DNA of 64,000 nucleotides. Origin: Ctena decussata. Lineage: Eukaryota; Mollusca; Bivalvia; Lucinida; Lucinidae. The position numbers and the translations under genes are program-made. The stretch lies in the NCBI GenBank assembly GCA_963989385.1, contig OZ022515.1, positions 8,960,803 through 9,024,802 of the forward strand, written 5' to 3'. Position 1 is the stretch's first letter, and every line of letters starts with the position of its first letter. The notes below the pieces were generated by a model. The model had not been told where the DNA came from, searched no databases, and worked only from the letters and a program-made list of their open reading frames with translations. Below are positions 21,191 through 33,461 of this stretch, piece after piece.

Positions 21191-22597
21191 GGATGCTATT
21201 CAAGTAGAAAAAGTACATTCACTCAGCGTAACGAACCCAAGGAGATCTTTCGATCTAACTGTAGTAACAAAATTGCACCTTCAGCTTTCATCGTGTGATG
21301 AAGTCATCGGGTGAAGCTAAAACTTTATGAAGCGCGAATCGCTTCTTGTAGAATTTTCGCGACGACCACTGGCTTCTTCAGACGATGAACGCTGAAATAT
21401 CAAATTTCTGTTATTATTTACACTTTATTTTTAGACATTTCCTGTGCTGTTTTCATGGTAATTTAATATAGAATATGCAAAATATGCGTCGAAGAAAAGA
21501 CAGAAACGAAACATTCGGTCATTACGTTAAACAGCCGTCGCCATAACGTGGCGTCAATCGAACGCTACGTGGAATCAAGGTGTCTGGTTACGTTAGTCGT
21601 CGCTTGACGATAAAGTCACATGATCAACTGTCCTTCGTTGGTGTATGAAGCCAGTTTTTTTTTAAGGTTTGCCTATGGGAAGTCAGTGGCAAGTGTAAAT
21701 ATTCAGGCATGATTTTTACTTGCTGCACTAAAAGGATACAATATGCACATATCGCTGTTCTGGCTGATGAGGATAATGTCAATCATTTTGATCAAATTAG
21801 GGTCGTGCGGGTAAATTCGGACATTTTATTGCAAACAGTGAAAATCCATATGAGCCGTCTCATCAGAATTTTCACTGTTTGCCCAGTTATTTTTGTTTGA
21901 AAATTACAAACAAATGACATGTAATGGAAACAATGTTAGTGTTCGAATATACCTGCTGTCCGAATTTACCTGACTTGGCTATATTTTGTAAAGTAAGAAT
22001 TTGTAAAAAATTGTTTTACGACATTCATAGACATTATAATGTTGTTTAATCTAACAGGTTCCCTTATTTTTTGAAGGAAGTGAGGTTGTCATTACGGACA
22101 GAGTGAAGTTGCATGCTTTAACATTCTTCATACTGTACTTGCGCGAAACCCGTTCAAAGTAAACAAAGTAACTAGAGAGCATACCTGAATCGCGCCTCTT
22201 TTTTCTGCTTTTAAACTGAGGAGATACGTAGGTTGCCTACCACTGTTACCGCTGAAGTATTGTAGAAAAAGACCATAAAACTCCAAGTAAATTCCAGCAT
22301 AAGCAGATTACAATAGATGTGGAATGTATACAGTTTGGTGAAATCAAAGCAAAGAAGAATGAAACTACCATCTAATATATACTTTTATTATATACCTATC
22401 AATGATACACTCTTTGAACTGCCTGTTTTCTGACCATCTGATATAGAACGCCGTATCAAACTGACGTTCTCTGAATCCGTATCACTATCCTTTAAAACGA
22501 GGCTCCGTCTATGTTCCGGCTTCAGGCGCGTCATTTCGTAGAAACGAGAACCAGAGAAACGGTACTAGTGACGTAACGTCAACAAACACGTCAAAAA

Positions 22598-22740
22598 TGG
22601 CGCGCCTTGATAGCTCAGTCAGTAGCGTTTGTCTCACGACAAGCTTCATGCATCTGCCGCGCAGGCTCGAATCCGGGTCGATGCATTATTGCTGGCAAAT
22701 ATGAATGGTTGCTGTTCCCTAAGGTATATAATAAGCAAAT
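22598..22740 (+). mobile_element. tRNA-derived SINE
   Basis: GCGCGCCTTGATAGCTCAGT, CAGTAGCG carries an A box and GGCTCGAATCC (22664-22674) a B box, spaced as in a tRNA. It abuts the foldback at 22741. Degenerate anticodon arm. Confidence 0.55.
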
Positions 22741-22897
22741 TATTACAATAGTAACTTGATCTGGCATACTGTATCCCGTCTCGTGTATGAGCTCATACCA
22801 TCGGATCACCCTCGACGCAAGCGTCTCGGGTGATCCGATGGTATGAGCTCATCCACTCGACGTGATACAGTACGCCAGATCAAGTTACTATTATAAT
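22741..22897. mobile_element. Foldback with ~70-bp arms beside a SINE
   Basis: The left arm AATAGTAACTTGATCTGGC, ATACTGTATC, GAGCTCATACCATCGGATCA pairs with the right arm TGATCCGATGGTATGAGCTC, GATACAGTACGCCAGATCAA, GTTACTATT. The centre, near 22817, is GACGCAAGCGTC. Pairing is broken only by small mismatches and indels. Confidence 0.7.
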
Positions 22898-23143
22898 AAT
22901 GTGTATATATATAATAATTTAAAAACTTTATGACCTTTGCTTCTGCATTTTACTCTGGAACACAAAACATGAGCTGAAAGAATCACATGTACAAATCTAT
23001 GGCATCAGATAACTGATTAGTACCGAATTTGCACACGTCATTTGGAATAGGCAAAATAATTCGGAACTGGACAAAGATTATACTTCACAGCATAGCAAGG
23101 ATTAAATGGAGAATGCTTCAATATATTTAAAGGGCGAAAAGTA

Positions 23144-23438
23144 CACTGTAAAACAATGCGTAGATTTTACGGTAATATACCTGGAATCTGGCTACCAGTT
23201 CATTCACCGTCATTTTTACGGACGCCTGCCTGTATATCACCTTTTTTTAAGATTTGTGTTAACTTGTTACACTTAAAATTACGTTTATAGTGCTGAAGGG
23301 CTTTATGACCAAATCAATACCTTTCCTATTCTATCCTACGCTCTGTGATGATCACAGGCGCCGGTAAAATTACAGGCAAAGGACTGGCAGCTGGTTGCCA
23401 GTTATTCTACCGTAAAATCTACGGACATTTTAATAGTG
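23144..23438. mobile_element. MITE with CACTGTAAAA / CACTATTAAAA ends
   Basis: The left end CACTGTAAAACAATGCGTAG, ATTTTACGGTAATATACCTG pairs with the inverted right end CACTATTAAAATGTCCGTAG, ATTTTACGGTAGAATAACTG. A single related end lies at 40090-40130 (CACTGTAAAAAAATCCGTAT, ATTTTACGGTAGAATACCTG). 295 bp, no coding capacity. Confidence 0.6.
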
Positions 23439-24183
23439 TTTTGCGTGTCATCAGAAAAACAGTTCTGAGTTTATTCAGATAGGCATTTGAAAAAAAGGTG
23501 TTCAACTAAAATCAGATCCGGAACGGATAAAAATCTGTATACTATGGAAAAGGGACTAGAATCTTAATTCCATCCATCCACTCGTCCGTCCGTCTGTCCG
23601 TTCATCCATCAATTAAGCAATAATTCGCTCCATCTGTCCAGCCAATCCTCTTACAACTGTTTTTCAAGTGGGCATGAGTACCGTCAACCGATTAAACCAA
23701 CTTTCGCTTAGTCCGTATGAATAGGGAATTTGAAATTGAACTGAGTTCATTTTTAAGTTATTATTAAAATGTTCGTGTTAAAAGGAAATTATACTTTTAC
23801 CAAAGAGGATGTGCTAGGTAGGTAAACGATATAAAGAAAGGTTTCACTTCTCTTTTTATCTTTTTATCAACTGGTACAGATCTGTATTAAGATAACGACT
23901 TCGATTTAATGTCATATTTACAGTCGTTTGATACGGTAATAACTGAAATGGTACACACATAAAATTTCATAAACGTTTTCGGAAACTGAAAAGAATCAGT
24001 CCAGCGTGCAAATCCGCTTAGTCTGATAAAAGCATTAAATTGCTGTTCATGTTTGCCAAAAAGAGGCCCTGCAAAATTTACCAGCGTAAGAAGCACATAC
24101 ATAATCAACATAAATACTCATATTTGTCTCAGTCTTATGCGCAATATCATTAATTCCTTTCATAATTTTACGCTCATTATTAG

Positions 24184-24416
24184 AGCCACGACACGAGAAA
24201 ACCAACAAAGTGGTTGTGCGCCCAACGCAGTCTCAGATCAGCCTGGGCATCCACCCAGTCTGATCAGAAATTTCGCTGTCCGCATGGAGGTTGCTAAGAT
24301 CCTTAGCTACCCTTTAAGCGCTAAGCAAAGAGTCTGATCTGACAGGGTGATGCCCATTCTGATCTGAGTCTGCACTGGGCGCACAACCACTTAGTTGCTT
24401 TTCTCTTGTCGCGCCT
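24184..24416. mobile_element. Palindromic MITE, copy 2
   Basis: Same family as 19245-19469: CCACGACACGAGAAAACCAA, CAAAGTGGTTGTGCGCCCA on the left and TGGGCGCACAACCACTTAGT, TGCTTTTCTCTTGTCGCGCC on the right, with AGATCAGCCTGGGCATCCAC between. Confidence 0.75.
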
Positions 24417-24642
24417 CATTTCTTCTACCGTGTCTCAAGCGCATCGTTCCGGAGCATGAACTGAATCATGCGAAAATCCGATGGCTTACAAAAGCCAGAT
24501 AAGCCCCTGCAACAATACAGTACTGAAAGTTGTGTTTATAATCAGTTAGTGTTAGTTGTTTCCTGATGGTCTAAAGATGATATATAGATGAAAATGAATG
24601 TCCTGGGGCCTTACCCTTTTTCGGAATAACACATAATATAAA

Positions 24643-24862
24643 CCACGACATAACAAAACAAAGTGGCATGAGCGCCAATCGAAGACTCTGATAAGCCTGG
24701 ACATCCGCCATGTCTAATCAGAGTCTTCGCTGTGCGCTTAACGGTTAGCTTAGGGTCTGAGCTAGCTCCCTGCGGACAGCGATGACTCTGATCAGACTGT
24801 GCGGATGCCCAGGCTGATCCAATGGCGCACGTACCACTTTGTTGGGTTTGTTGTGTCTCGGC
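24643..24862. mobile_element. Palindromic MITE, copy 3, decayed
   Basis: CCACGACATAACAAAACAAA, GTGG on the left and CCACTTTGTTGGGTTTGTTG, TGTCTCGG on the right. The inner CCTGGACATCCGCCATGTCT and GCGGATGCCCAGGCTGATCC identify the family. It lies 226 bp from copy 2. Confidence 0.7.
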
Positions 24863-25565
24863 TCAATTGTCTACCCGTGTTCATTAGAGCATCCAGCCTC
24901 CCTACGTGTATCCACTCTGTCTGCCGTAATAGCTGTTTAAGCTGGGAATCAGCTTGATTATTCAACCGCAATATTTAAAGTTAAATTTAAACTAACTTTC
25001 TGCTCTACGGTTCATATCCTATTCAGTAAAGGGAGATACAGCAATGTGATAGTTTTATAACTTATTTTAGTTTGTTGAACACAATTTGATCTACACATTT
25101 TCGTTTTGGCGATTTTGTGATTATGTGAAAGAAACATACACCAAATTTTAAGGTAAATATCTTGCTCTTCTTTTCATAAATGCCAGTTTAAATTGCAATT
25201 AAAATATTTTATTTGTTTATAATAAGAACCCTAATTTTACCTAACACAGGTTACATATACAATTGATTTTTGTGTCGGATTGACTGATGGAAAGCGGAAC
25301 TAGTGTAATCTATGACCTCTTGAGCGTAGAAGACCCATGTTTATGCACTGTATAACGTTAAAGAGGAAGGAATCTAGAACGTGTGTGGATGTGTCAAACA
25401 ACAAAGTGAAAGAGCAAGCAACTCATGACAACTTTTTTCAAAGTAGGACTCTGTTTCAAATTCAACTTTGATTTTTTTATTACACTTAGGTTACATATAT
25501 GTAACAACATATCTGCTTTTCGAAAAACCTTTATGACGCACGTTTTTCATGTAAATTCATACTCA

Positions 25566-25667
25566 CATACCACGCTATAGGACCCTGACCTTATGCAATG
25601 TATTTTTCGAGCAAACAAAATGGCCGACGCGAGGATAACAGATGATGACACTGGAGATTCTACCGAT
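25566..25667 (+). CDS. First-exon-like sequence, MAD- start (left arm of an inverted pair)
   Basis: ATG at 25620 begins MADARITDDDTGDSTD, 16 codons ending at a consensus donor GTAAGA (25668). The 46 bases before the ATG region (from 25571) are identical to those in front of the mirrored exon at 28160-28205, although the coding parts have diverged. This looks like the 5' end of a gene: the ATGGCCGAC context is a fair Kozak match and the peptide is acidic. No second exon was identified downstream, so it may be a gene 5' end carried by a duplication rather than a working gene. Product unknown. Confidence 0.35.
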
Positions 25668-26964
25668 GTAAGATAGGTTTATTCTCACGTAGGACCAAGT
25701 AAAATGCATTTTAAGCTCAGTCTGTGTCTAGACCTTGTAAGTGCATGCAATTTTCGTTCAGTCGACTGGTATGTGCAACATAATTAACCCAGAAAGGTGA
25801 TCGTGTGGCTCTGCTCACATATTCTACATTTACTTGGTCATCTTTAGAGAGCAAAAAAACGTCTTCAAAAGTTAAATTTCGCATGTATTCTTTGTCAATA
25901 AACGTCTATTTGATTTTACTTAGTAAAATGAATAAGAAGTAAATGATACCGTGTAGAAGATTTGAAAAAATCACTGGTTTTGTTCACTGTACACATACTT
26001 AAAGTTCCAAAACCGCGTGCAAAAACAGCTCAGTTTTTTCGAGCAGTACTGGACGGGTATTTTGAGCGCATAACTTGCATTGAGCGGGTATTCTGAGTCA
26101 AATACTGTACGGGTATTCCGAGTATCGAAATATTGTATTAATGTTATTAATGATTTATCGGAATCTTTGAATGCATACACTTATGGTATATGCTGGGCAT
26201 TTAATTTCAATTGTTGTGCGCAACAATGTCTATGAAAATAATTCCTTGTACATTACTATACATGAAGAAAATAAAGCAATCTGCTTTTGGAAGGAGGGGA
26301 CACTTAGGATAGCTTTCTTATTACTCTATTTTTGTTTGTTTGAATGAATGATTGTTTTTGTTTTGTTTTCTTTTTCAGCAATTTTTATATATACACAAAC
26401 ACCTACATTCTCTTTAAAACAAAGTTCTATGAGAGCTGAACAATTTGCAACAAATTTGATGAAAGTCGACCAGTTTATAAGAAAGCTACAGAAGTTATAA
26501 GATTTTGATCGTACGAGTTCAGAACGAGTCTGTGAGTAAATGACGTCATAAACTCACAATTAAAAATATAAAATAACTACCGTTCCGGTGCAAAAAGTTG
26601 CCAGTAAATGGAAGATATTTGATCTTTGTATTAAATATAATCAAAATTGACCTAAACTGAGTGGAAAAACTCGACCTACTACTGTAAAAAAGCATTTTCC
26701 GAATTTGGTCACGTGACCATGCTTTCAAAATGGCGACCGCCATAGGTAACTATTTTGAAATGTTCAGAAGGCCATATCTCTTAAACTGCTGGGCCGATTT
26801 TCATGAAAATTGTTGCAAAATGTTCAGCTCTCCAAGACCTTTCTGTTGAAGTGGTGTCGATGTTTGTGTGCGCTTCCCTTTAATTAGACCAGGCAAATCG
26901 AGACCAGTACATTAATGCCTCCGTTCTCATACAGTTTTCACAATAGCCCAGATTATATAACAAG

Positions 26965-27180
26965 GGAGCACCGTTAACTCAGTTGATAGAGTGCCGGACT
27001 CTTGATCGCAAGGTCGCGGGTTCGATGCTCACCAGGGGCGACGGTGTTGTGTCCTTGAGCAAGTCACTTCACCCTCATTGCTTAGTAGGCTACTAGTTCA
27101 ACTAAAGAAAACGTCCAGACATGACTGAAAAATTGTTTACTGGGACGTAAAGCCTCAACCCAAACAAAGAAACAAACAAG
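26965..27180 (+). mobile_element. tRNA-derived SINE with conserved GTGTCCTTGAGCAAGTCACTT body
   Basis: The head GAGCACCGTTAACTCAGTTG, ATAGAGTGCC gives an A box and GGTTCGATGCT (27019-27029) a B box. The body GTGTCCTTGAGCAAGTCACT is a motif shared by many animal SINEs. The tail is AACCCAAACAAAGAAACAAA. It lies between the two mirrored first-exon arms. Confidence 0.6.
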
Positions 27181-28159
27181 ATTATAACAAATCACATATT
27201 CTAAAATGTTATTTTGACTGACCAGTGAGCTGACGCGTCCTACACAATTAACAAAGCAACAAAGTATTGAAGAGATCCTTACCAGTTCTGTAGAGTGTCT
27301 ACTTGTTTGAAGAATATATGGTAAGACAACTCGTGCAAATGCTGCAACTGCGATTAAAGTATGAGGTAATCTAAAAGCCGGCACCAAAGTCTATATAGAA
27401 GGTATTTTGGTACCATAACTTACAAGGCGTCCAATCTTCACACCTTTTATCTCAACAGAGAAAACAAATGAATAAGCATAGGGCGAGAGAGAGAGAGGCA
27501 TTACGCAGAAGGCTTTCTCAAAGCTTGACAGGTTATGTTTTTATAACAGCAGAAGTTGTCAACAGGGGTTGCGATTAGCAATTTATCTTATTTTTTACAG
27601 GTTTGGGTGGAACACGTTTCTTGTGAGTTATCTCCCGATATAGTTTCGCATAGTGATGTTTTATTTTTTTTTTTTGCTAAAAGAGTGTGCATTCTCTCCG
27701 ATTGCCCTCTCTCAGAACACCCGTTCAAAATTTTCATCATAAAATCACTCCTTTATTACTCAGAATACCCGTTCAATGGAATGTGACCATGCTCGAAATT
27801 ACTGACCAGGGCTGTGGAACATTTTGATTGTGTACAGTGGACTAAAACGTTGTTTTTCGCGTAAGTAAACATCTCTTTTCGACCAACTTTAAAGAAAACA
27901 TCTTTTGTCTTGAATATCTTATAAGCCCATGCAATGAATATCTGATCAATATATTAAGTTCGCTGTTTTTATATTTTTTATAAAATATGCCGTCGATAAA
28001 AATGGTGAGCAAAGCACATGTTTATGCAATTCGAAACTAAAATGCAACAATCTAGCCAGTATTTGTTAAATCAAGACGTCAGATAGGAAAAATAACTTAT
28101 TTCTTAAAACCTAAATGAGTATGACTATCTAAATTAGACATAAAAGCTTTCAAATTTAC

Positions 28160-28255
28160 CTTCGTTCGGAGAGGCCACTCCCGGCGTGTTGACAGTGTCC
28201 GCCATGTTTGCTCGAAAAATACATTGCATAAGGTCAGGGTCCTATAGCGTGCATA
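28160..28255 (-). CDS. First-exon-like sequence, MAD- start (right arm of an inverted pair)
   Basis: On the minus strand ATG at 28205-28203 begins MADTVNTPGVASPNE and ends in phase 1 at 28160 before donor GTAAAT. The upstream 46 bases match those at 25571-25616 exactly, in the opposite direction. The two exons face each other across about 2.5 kb. No downstream exon was recognised on the minus strand toward 25.7 kb. Product unknown. It could equally be the 5' end of a decayed mobile gene. Confidence 0.35.
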
Positions 28256-30227
28256 CTTGACGGCAACATTATAGGTAAAGTGGACTCTCAATCTTCCGAA
28301 TAAAACGTGGAGACCCAGAACCGACTGATTTTCAGCTCCCCGGCCCCTGTCTGCACGTAGCAGTAGCTCTTCGTTTTTCAATTGCAGTACTCTGAATTAC
28401 TCAAGGTTTGTCTTTACCCTAAGACGGTTTATACACAGTTCCGAGCCACACTCAAAGTCACCTGATAGTGTATATCTGACCAATGCAACGACAACTCATC
28501 ACGTGACATAGTCTCACAAACCAAAATCGCACGTGTTTCAATGTCTTACATAAGTCCGTGATTTTATCTTGCAGCTAACGGAGGAATATCTGCCTACCTG
28601 TTTAAAGTAGGCGTGGTTTCGGGAACTATCAGTTCTCTCCTTGTCAGCACCACAAACACAGACAGGTGTCAGTTTGTCTATTCCATAAACAGTAGTCACA
28701 GTATATTTCTGTGTTGTTTAAGCTTCTATCAGTTTGGCTTTGTACAATCTCGAAATATGCTAAAACCTGGAGAGGCACGTAAATGAATTTACGTCGTTAA
28801 ATATTGTTTGCATTAAGCTGCTTAAACACCTTGTGTTCTTCGTAAGTAGTTGTAATTTCACCTATGGGTGTTTCTTCAGAGGCCAGTACCAAGTATCAGA
28901 ATTTCACTTTGTGATATCGGATATATAAGAAAACATTGATGCAAAGCATCAATACGCCGGGAAATCAATTTATATTTATGCTCTGGTGCCTGAAACTGTG
29001 GACATACTAACGGCCGTTTACAATAGCGAAGTAAATCTTTGTCTAGATTAAATTAATGTTTTACCCCACGTAAGTACACAATGAGATAGTCTAGACTAGA
29101 GCAAACTAATTTGTAGTAAGTTAACCCCAGTGCGTTCACATTGGCATGGAGTTATTCTGTATTGGTATTCCACTTTCTTGAGCTATGATGTTATACATGT
29201 GGGTTAACTTGCAAAGATTTGCACTCTTGAAACCTCTGCGATATTTGATTACAATTATATCTGCATATCACCTCTACCTTCATCTTCACTGAACTTGTGA
29301 CTGCAAATTGAACTTTTAATGTACAAAAAGGTAAATCGTACGCGAATAGTCAATGTACGAAATACACCAAAGGCCGAACACTTGTGACAAATTGAGGGCC
29401 GCAGAGGGAAATATCTTATTTTCTTTATTCTATTATATCTCTAATCCAGCGAAACTCAGATAATCACAAACATATATGCCAAATCGACAAAGTATTTACT
29501 ATTCCTCAGCATGGCAGCGACAGATACATATTTCTATATACTCAGAGGCAATGATAAGTATACAGATTTTGATTTTGAATTCTAGGCTTCGTGTAAATGG
29601 CTGCGTAGACATATTAATAATGCCATTTTGGAAAACGTCTAGCTCTGCAAAACACAAACACAAATTGTTTTGCAGTCATTAATAATTGAGTTATGGCCTT
29701 TAATTCAAAATCAGAAGTCCCAATCAAAACTCGCTTTGCACATGGCAGATGACATTTTGCACTTCATGAACATCTAGCACTAATATCTGTGAGTAAAAGC
29801 CCATCTAGATTTTATCTGAAACTCCCACCAAATATTTTAAACCATAGAAAGAAATGCTACATGTATCAATTTATCTCCCTTTGAATTAAAATTTTAGGGC
29901 ATAAAATGTTTCTCTATCTTACCTGGAGTAAGAAGTGTCCACTTGAAATTTTCGGAATATAGTTGGCTGGCTTCTTGCCTCTGTGCACACTTGAACAGAA
30001 CTTCATAGACTTGTTTATTTGAAAGAAAATTGCAAATAAATTTCCCGTAGGAACTCAGTGCCTATTCAATACATGTTACCAAAAGACGCCAAAATCATTA
30101 TTTCTTGGTACAAAAATTTACCCCGATTTATATGAGTGTGCGTCATGTCCTTACAAACCTTTCATCCCTTTTTTAATGTAATGCATAACAATGCATAAAA
30201 CCAATCTCCATTGTCCAAAGTGAATGT

Positions 30228-30558
30228 TTAAAGGGGAGCTAATCCAGCCCAATGTTGATTCAGACCCCTGGCTTGTTTAAAAGTAAAAAGTATGCAAAGA
30301 CCAGGAACTGAAACAATCAAAATCCAAATCCAGCCCTTAAACCATAGATGGAAACAACTAAGATTACAAATAATCAAGATACAGAGAACACATGGCCAAC
30401 CGAGTGAGCAGCTTGTTCCCAAAAGGTGGCCACTCAGCAACCCAAACCGAACCAAAAATAATAAGAACATACATAAGGTAAAACATCACAGAAACTCAGA
30501 CATCAAAAACAGGCAACAGAGAACCACAACAGAACTACCGCCTTGGAACGGTCAGTAA
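30228..30558 (-). repeat. Dispersed repeat with the ~70-bp end motif
   Basis: The minus strand contains the 70-bp motif (30345-30273) preceded by GGTTGCTGAGTGGCCACCTT, TTGGGAACAAGCTGCTCACT. Both strands are open over 80-88 codons, but the open frames coincide with the repeat and the motif recurs elsewhere without the frame. It is therefore a mobile-element 3' region, not a gene. Confidence 0.5.
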
Positions 30559-33020
30559 CGAATTACTGGGGGGCTTAAATCGATTTTACGGGCCCAACCT
30601 CACCCTCAGTTTCTGAAGTGGTACAAAACATTTAGTTGGATGTTCGGTTCGCATGATAACCCTCTAACTCGTCAATGAATCATCACGGTAAACACATAAA
30701 TCAAATTTCAACACCATGAAGAAGCAAAGACGAGGACTCAACACATACAACGGGCCGTCTGACAGGTGGAGATCCCTGGCCTGCCAAGCAACCCCACTGG
30801 AAATCTGAAGCAAAAGAAGGTCACCAGCTGAGCCCCGGTGGACCATGTAATTTCCTTATCCTATGACCGATTTTACTGAAAATTAAAATCGAGCGAAAAT
30901 GATTGTTTTTATCTGCGATCCCAATATATTATGCAGATTATGCAGACATCGGTAGAAACGTCAAGACTGCGTTACCTGTATACTTTCTTTTGCCTCTGAG
31001 TATATAATGTTTTCATCCACAAAACATGAATTAATTAATCCCACTGGTAGCCCCACATTTTAGAAATAATGCAAAGTTTTCCGAATAGTCTCCACTTCGC
31101 AAAGTCAGTAGTGGGTGTAGCTACTACGTCATCAATTTATGGGTACACAAGCGTTTTATACATAGAAAACATCAGCTGCTGCTATTGGCTGAAACATGGA
31201 TACTGAGTTAATGTTATTATTTTTTTCTTCTCAAGGATGTCCGCTAGTGAAAATCATTTATTCAAACTATTTTTACTTTTGTGTTATTTCAATTCTTTCA
31301 TCAATATGTAGTCCAAAAATGCAAAATAAAGTAAACGTTAGTGTTGATATTTGTTGCAGCACACGCCATGGAAGCTTGTGAGGGTACCTGGCCAATTTGA
31401 AATTTTGAGCATAGTAAAAAAATATTCAACCATGTGTTTAAATTTTTTTACGAAGAGGAATCAGTTGATTGAATAAATAATTACATGCGTTTCCTCTGAC
31501 GACCACACAATGTTACATTGATTTCCAAGCATAATTTGTGCACAGTTTTTTGTTAATCTCCAAAAATTAAAAGGAAGTGTTACCCCACCCCCTTGACTTT
31601 GGCCTATATTTGAAGCCATAAATATGAACCCAGGCCACTTTCAAAAATAACTACACTAGGGTATTAGCACAATATTTCTGTTTATAGTATTATATTGCTA
31701 GGCTCTTGTCTAAAGATAATTAAACAAACTATAATGTCCTGAAACACTCTGTTATTACATGTAAATAGCACTTGATATATGTTGGTATTATGATATGTTC
31801 TCTTCTAATTGACTGTAAGACTAATTGAGGACAAAATGACAAAATATTGAATAAATAAAGATATTTCGTTTACAATTTCAGTATACCTGACACAAAGCTT
31901 ATTATTAAACAAGTAATTGAAGATTTTATATATTAAAAACTGTAAATGCCTTGGCAAAAAATGACAAAATTTATCCCTACCCCCAAAAGAATGTCAAATT
32001 TTTTATATTTTGTAACGATGCACCAAAGTGATGAAATATAACAGAAGCAGATTCTAACCTTTTCTTAGACTCTGATAGTTTATCGTTAGACAATCATCTT
32101 CAGGAAAATTGGTAGAAAAATATAGGTTAGTGTGCAAATAAGAAAGAAATCTTGAAAATTTGAAGCCTACCCCCTTTTGTTTTTGGCTATATGTAAATTA
32201 ATAGAGAACTCACGGCTGCACCTGAGTTATCTGTCTAGTCCGATGAATAAACTGAAAACAGCCATGTTGCTCTAAAATTATATAGCCTTTTCATAACCAA
32301 AGAGAACTTCATAAACAACTCATTGGATCTGAGGCTTATCGATGCATATTCCAAGCCACCCCGTGTAGAAACAAGGCTGCCTGTTTTGGTAACTACAATA
32401 TGTTTCTTTCATGTTTTTGATAAAATCGTTTCCAAAGTCTATTTTTTGACTAGATATTAATATATTCTTAACATGCATACAGAAATATATGACAAAATAA
32501 GCTGTTATATGAAAAAGCAGTTTTAGTATGCTAATAACCCCACCCACTTCGGGACCCACTTCAAGACTGACTGATCTGATTTTAACCTGACACACAGTCA
32601 ACCTAAATTTCTTGATCAGTCTCTGGTACGTGTAAATTATACATGCACAAATCACGGGTGGTAAACCTAGGAACTACCACGAAATTGTGTTAACGTAATT
32701 TTGTCCCCAAGCCACATACGGGACATAACGGGGTAGTTTCCAGGCCGAAAAATTGATAAACAAAGGTTGGTGTCGGTTTGTTTTTTTTTTATTTTACTAC
32801 TAAGAACGAACAATGGTGAAATCGGCCAATATGGTTCCGTGTAAATATGTCACAGCGTCCCCTCTAGCCCCAAAGAAGTTCATGAAACTTTGTCAGAATC
32901 TTTACCCTTACAATGTCCAGGTCAAATTTGAAACTGGGTCATGTCGGGTCAAAAACTGTGCCAGAATTTTTATCTTCACAATATCCAGACCAAGTTTGAC
33001 ACTGGGTCATGTCCGGTCAA

Positions 33021-33039
33021 AAACTAGGTCACTAGGTCA
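33021..33039 (+). promoter_or_regulatory. AGGTCA direct repeat with 2-bp spacer (DR2)
   Basis: AAACTAGGTCACTAGGTCA places two AGGTCA half-sites two bases apart with an A/T-rich 5' extension, the layout recognised by Rev-erb/E75-type nuclear receptors. Found in repeat DNA, so chance or repeat ancestry is as likely as function. Confidence 0.3.
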
Positions 33040-33128
33040 AATCTTAGAAAAACTTTGTGTACATGCTAGAGGGCACAGTTTTGATCCAATCTTCCTGAAG
33101 CTCTGTCAGAAGCGAATCTGCCATTTTA

Positions 33129-33401
33129 AGCTCACCTGAGCCTTACCGAATTGGTGTTAGCTGCCTGTGTCAGCCATCCATAAACATTTTCAAACACCTC
33201 TGAAACCACTGAGCAGACTAAACTCAAATTTCACATGGAGACTGCATGGATCAAAGGATTGAAAGTTCTTCAAATGATCTTGGTCACATGACCAAGATGG
33301 CCGTCATTCCCATGTATGGTAAAAACTCTTATAAATCTTCACCAGAGCCAGTGAACTGATTAATGCTCAGGTGAGCGATTCAGGGCCACCATGGCCCTCT
33401 T

Positions 33402-33405
<4 letters not shown>
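33129..33405 (+). mobile_element. Short complete AGCTCACC-family element
   Basis: Runs from AAGCTCACCTGAGCC to GCTCAGGTGAGCGATTCAGG...CCCTCTTGTTTT. The first and last 12-13 bases are inverted copies. At about 277 bp it is the shortest intact version here and shows both family ends in one copy. A long T run with a few interruptions follows (33406-33461). Confidence 0.65.
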
Positions 33406-33434
<29 letters not shown>

Positions 33435-33461
33435 TTCGTTTCTTTTTTTTTTTTTTTTTTT
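33395..33461. repeat. Poly-T tract
   Basis: Two T runs separated by GTTCG and a C follow the end of the AGCTCACC element at 33405, perhaps its tail. Confidence 0.8.

Larger units (their letters stand above)
19926..25559. other. Intergenic stretch with repeats listed separately
   Basis: Between the foldbacks, microsatellite, SINE and MITEs nothing gene-like was recognised. The longest frame (20741-21298) is the microsatellite read as Leu/Ser/Ile/Tyr repeats. Confidence 0.4.
25560..28275. repeat. Large inverted duplication carrying two first-exon-like sequences
   Basis: Left arm about 25566-26150, right arm about 28255-27690. Beyond the 46 identical bases before each ATG, alignable blocks are CACTGTACACA...AAGTTCCA, TTTCGAGCA and ATTGA(A/G)CGGGTATTCTGAGT, in the same order and at similar spacing (about 450 bp from ATG to the last block). 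The intervening parts have diverged. Confidence 0.5.
28276..33128. other. Intergenic stretch
   Basis: No gene recognised. 31560-32600 contains reiterated TACCCCACCCAC/CCTACCCCC words about 190-380 bp apart, suggesting an old repeat. Confidence 0.4.

Noticed and set aside
20741..21298. 185-codon frame
   Set aside because: Mostly microsatellite translated as Leu-Ser-Ile-Tyr repeats.
30228..30558. 80- and 88-codon frames on opposite strands
   Set aside because: They coincide with a dispersed repeat whose end recurs at 12849 and 40342.
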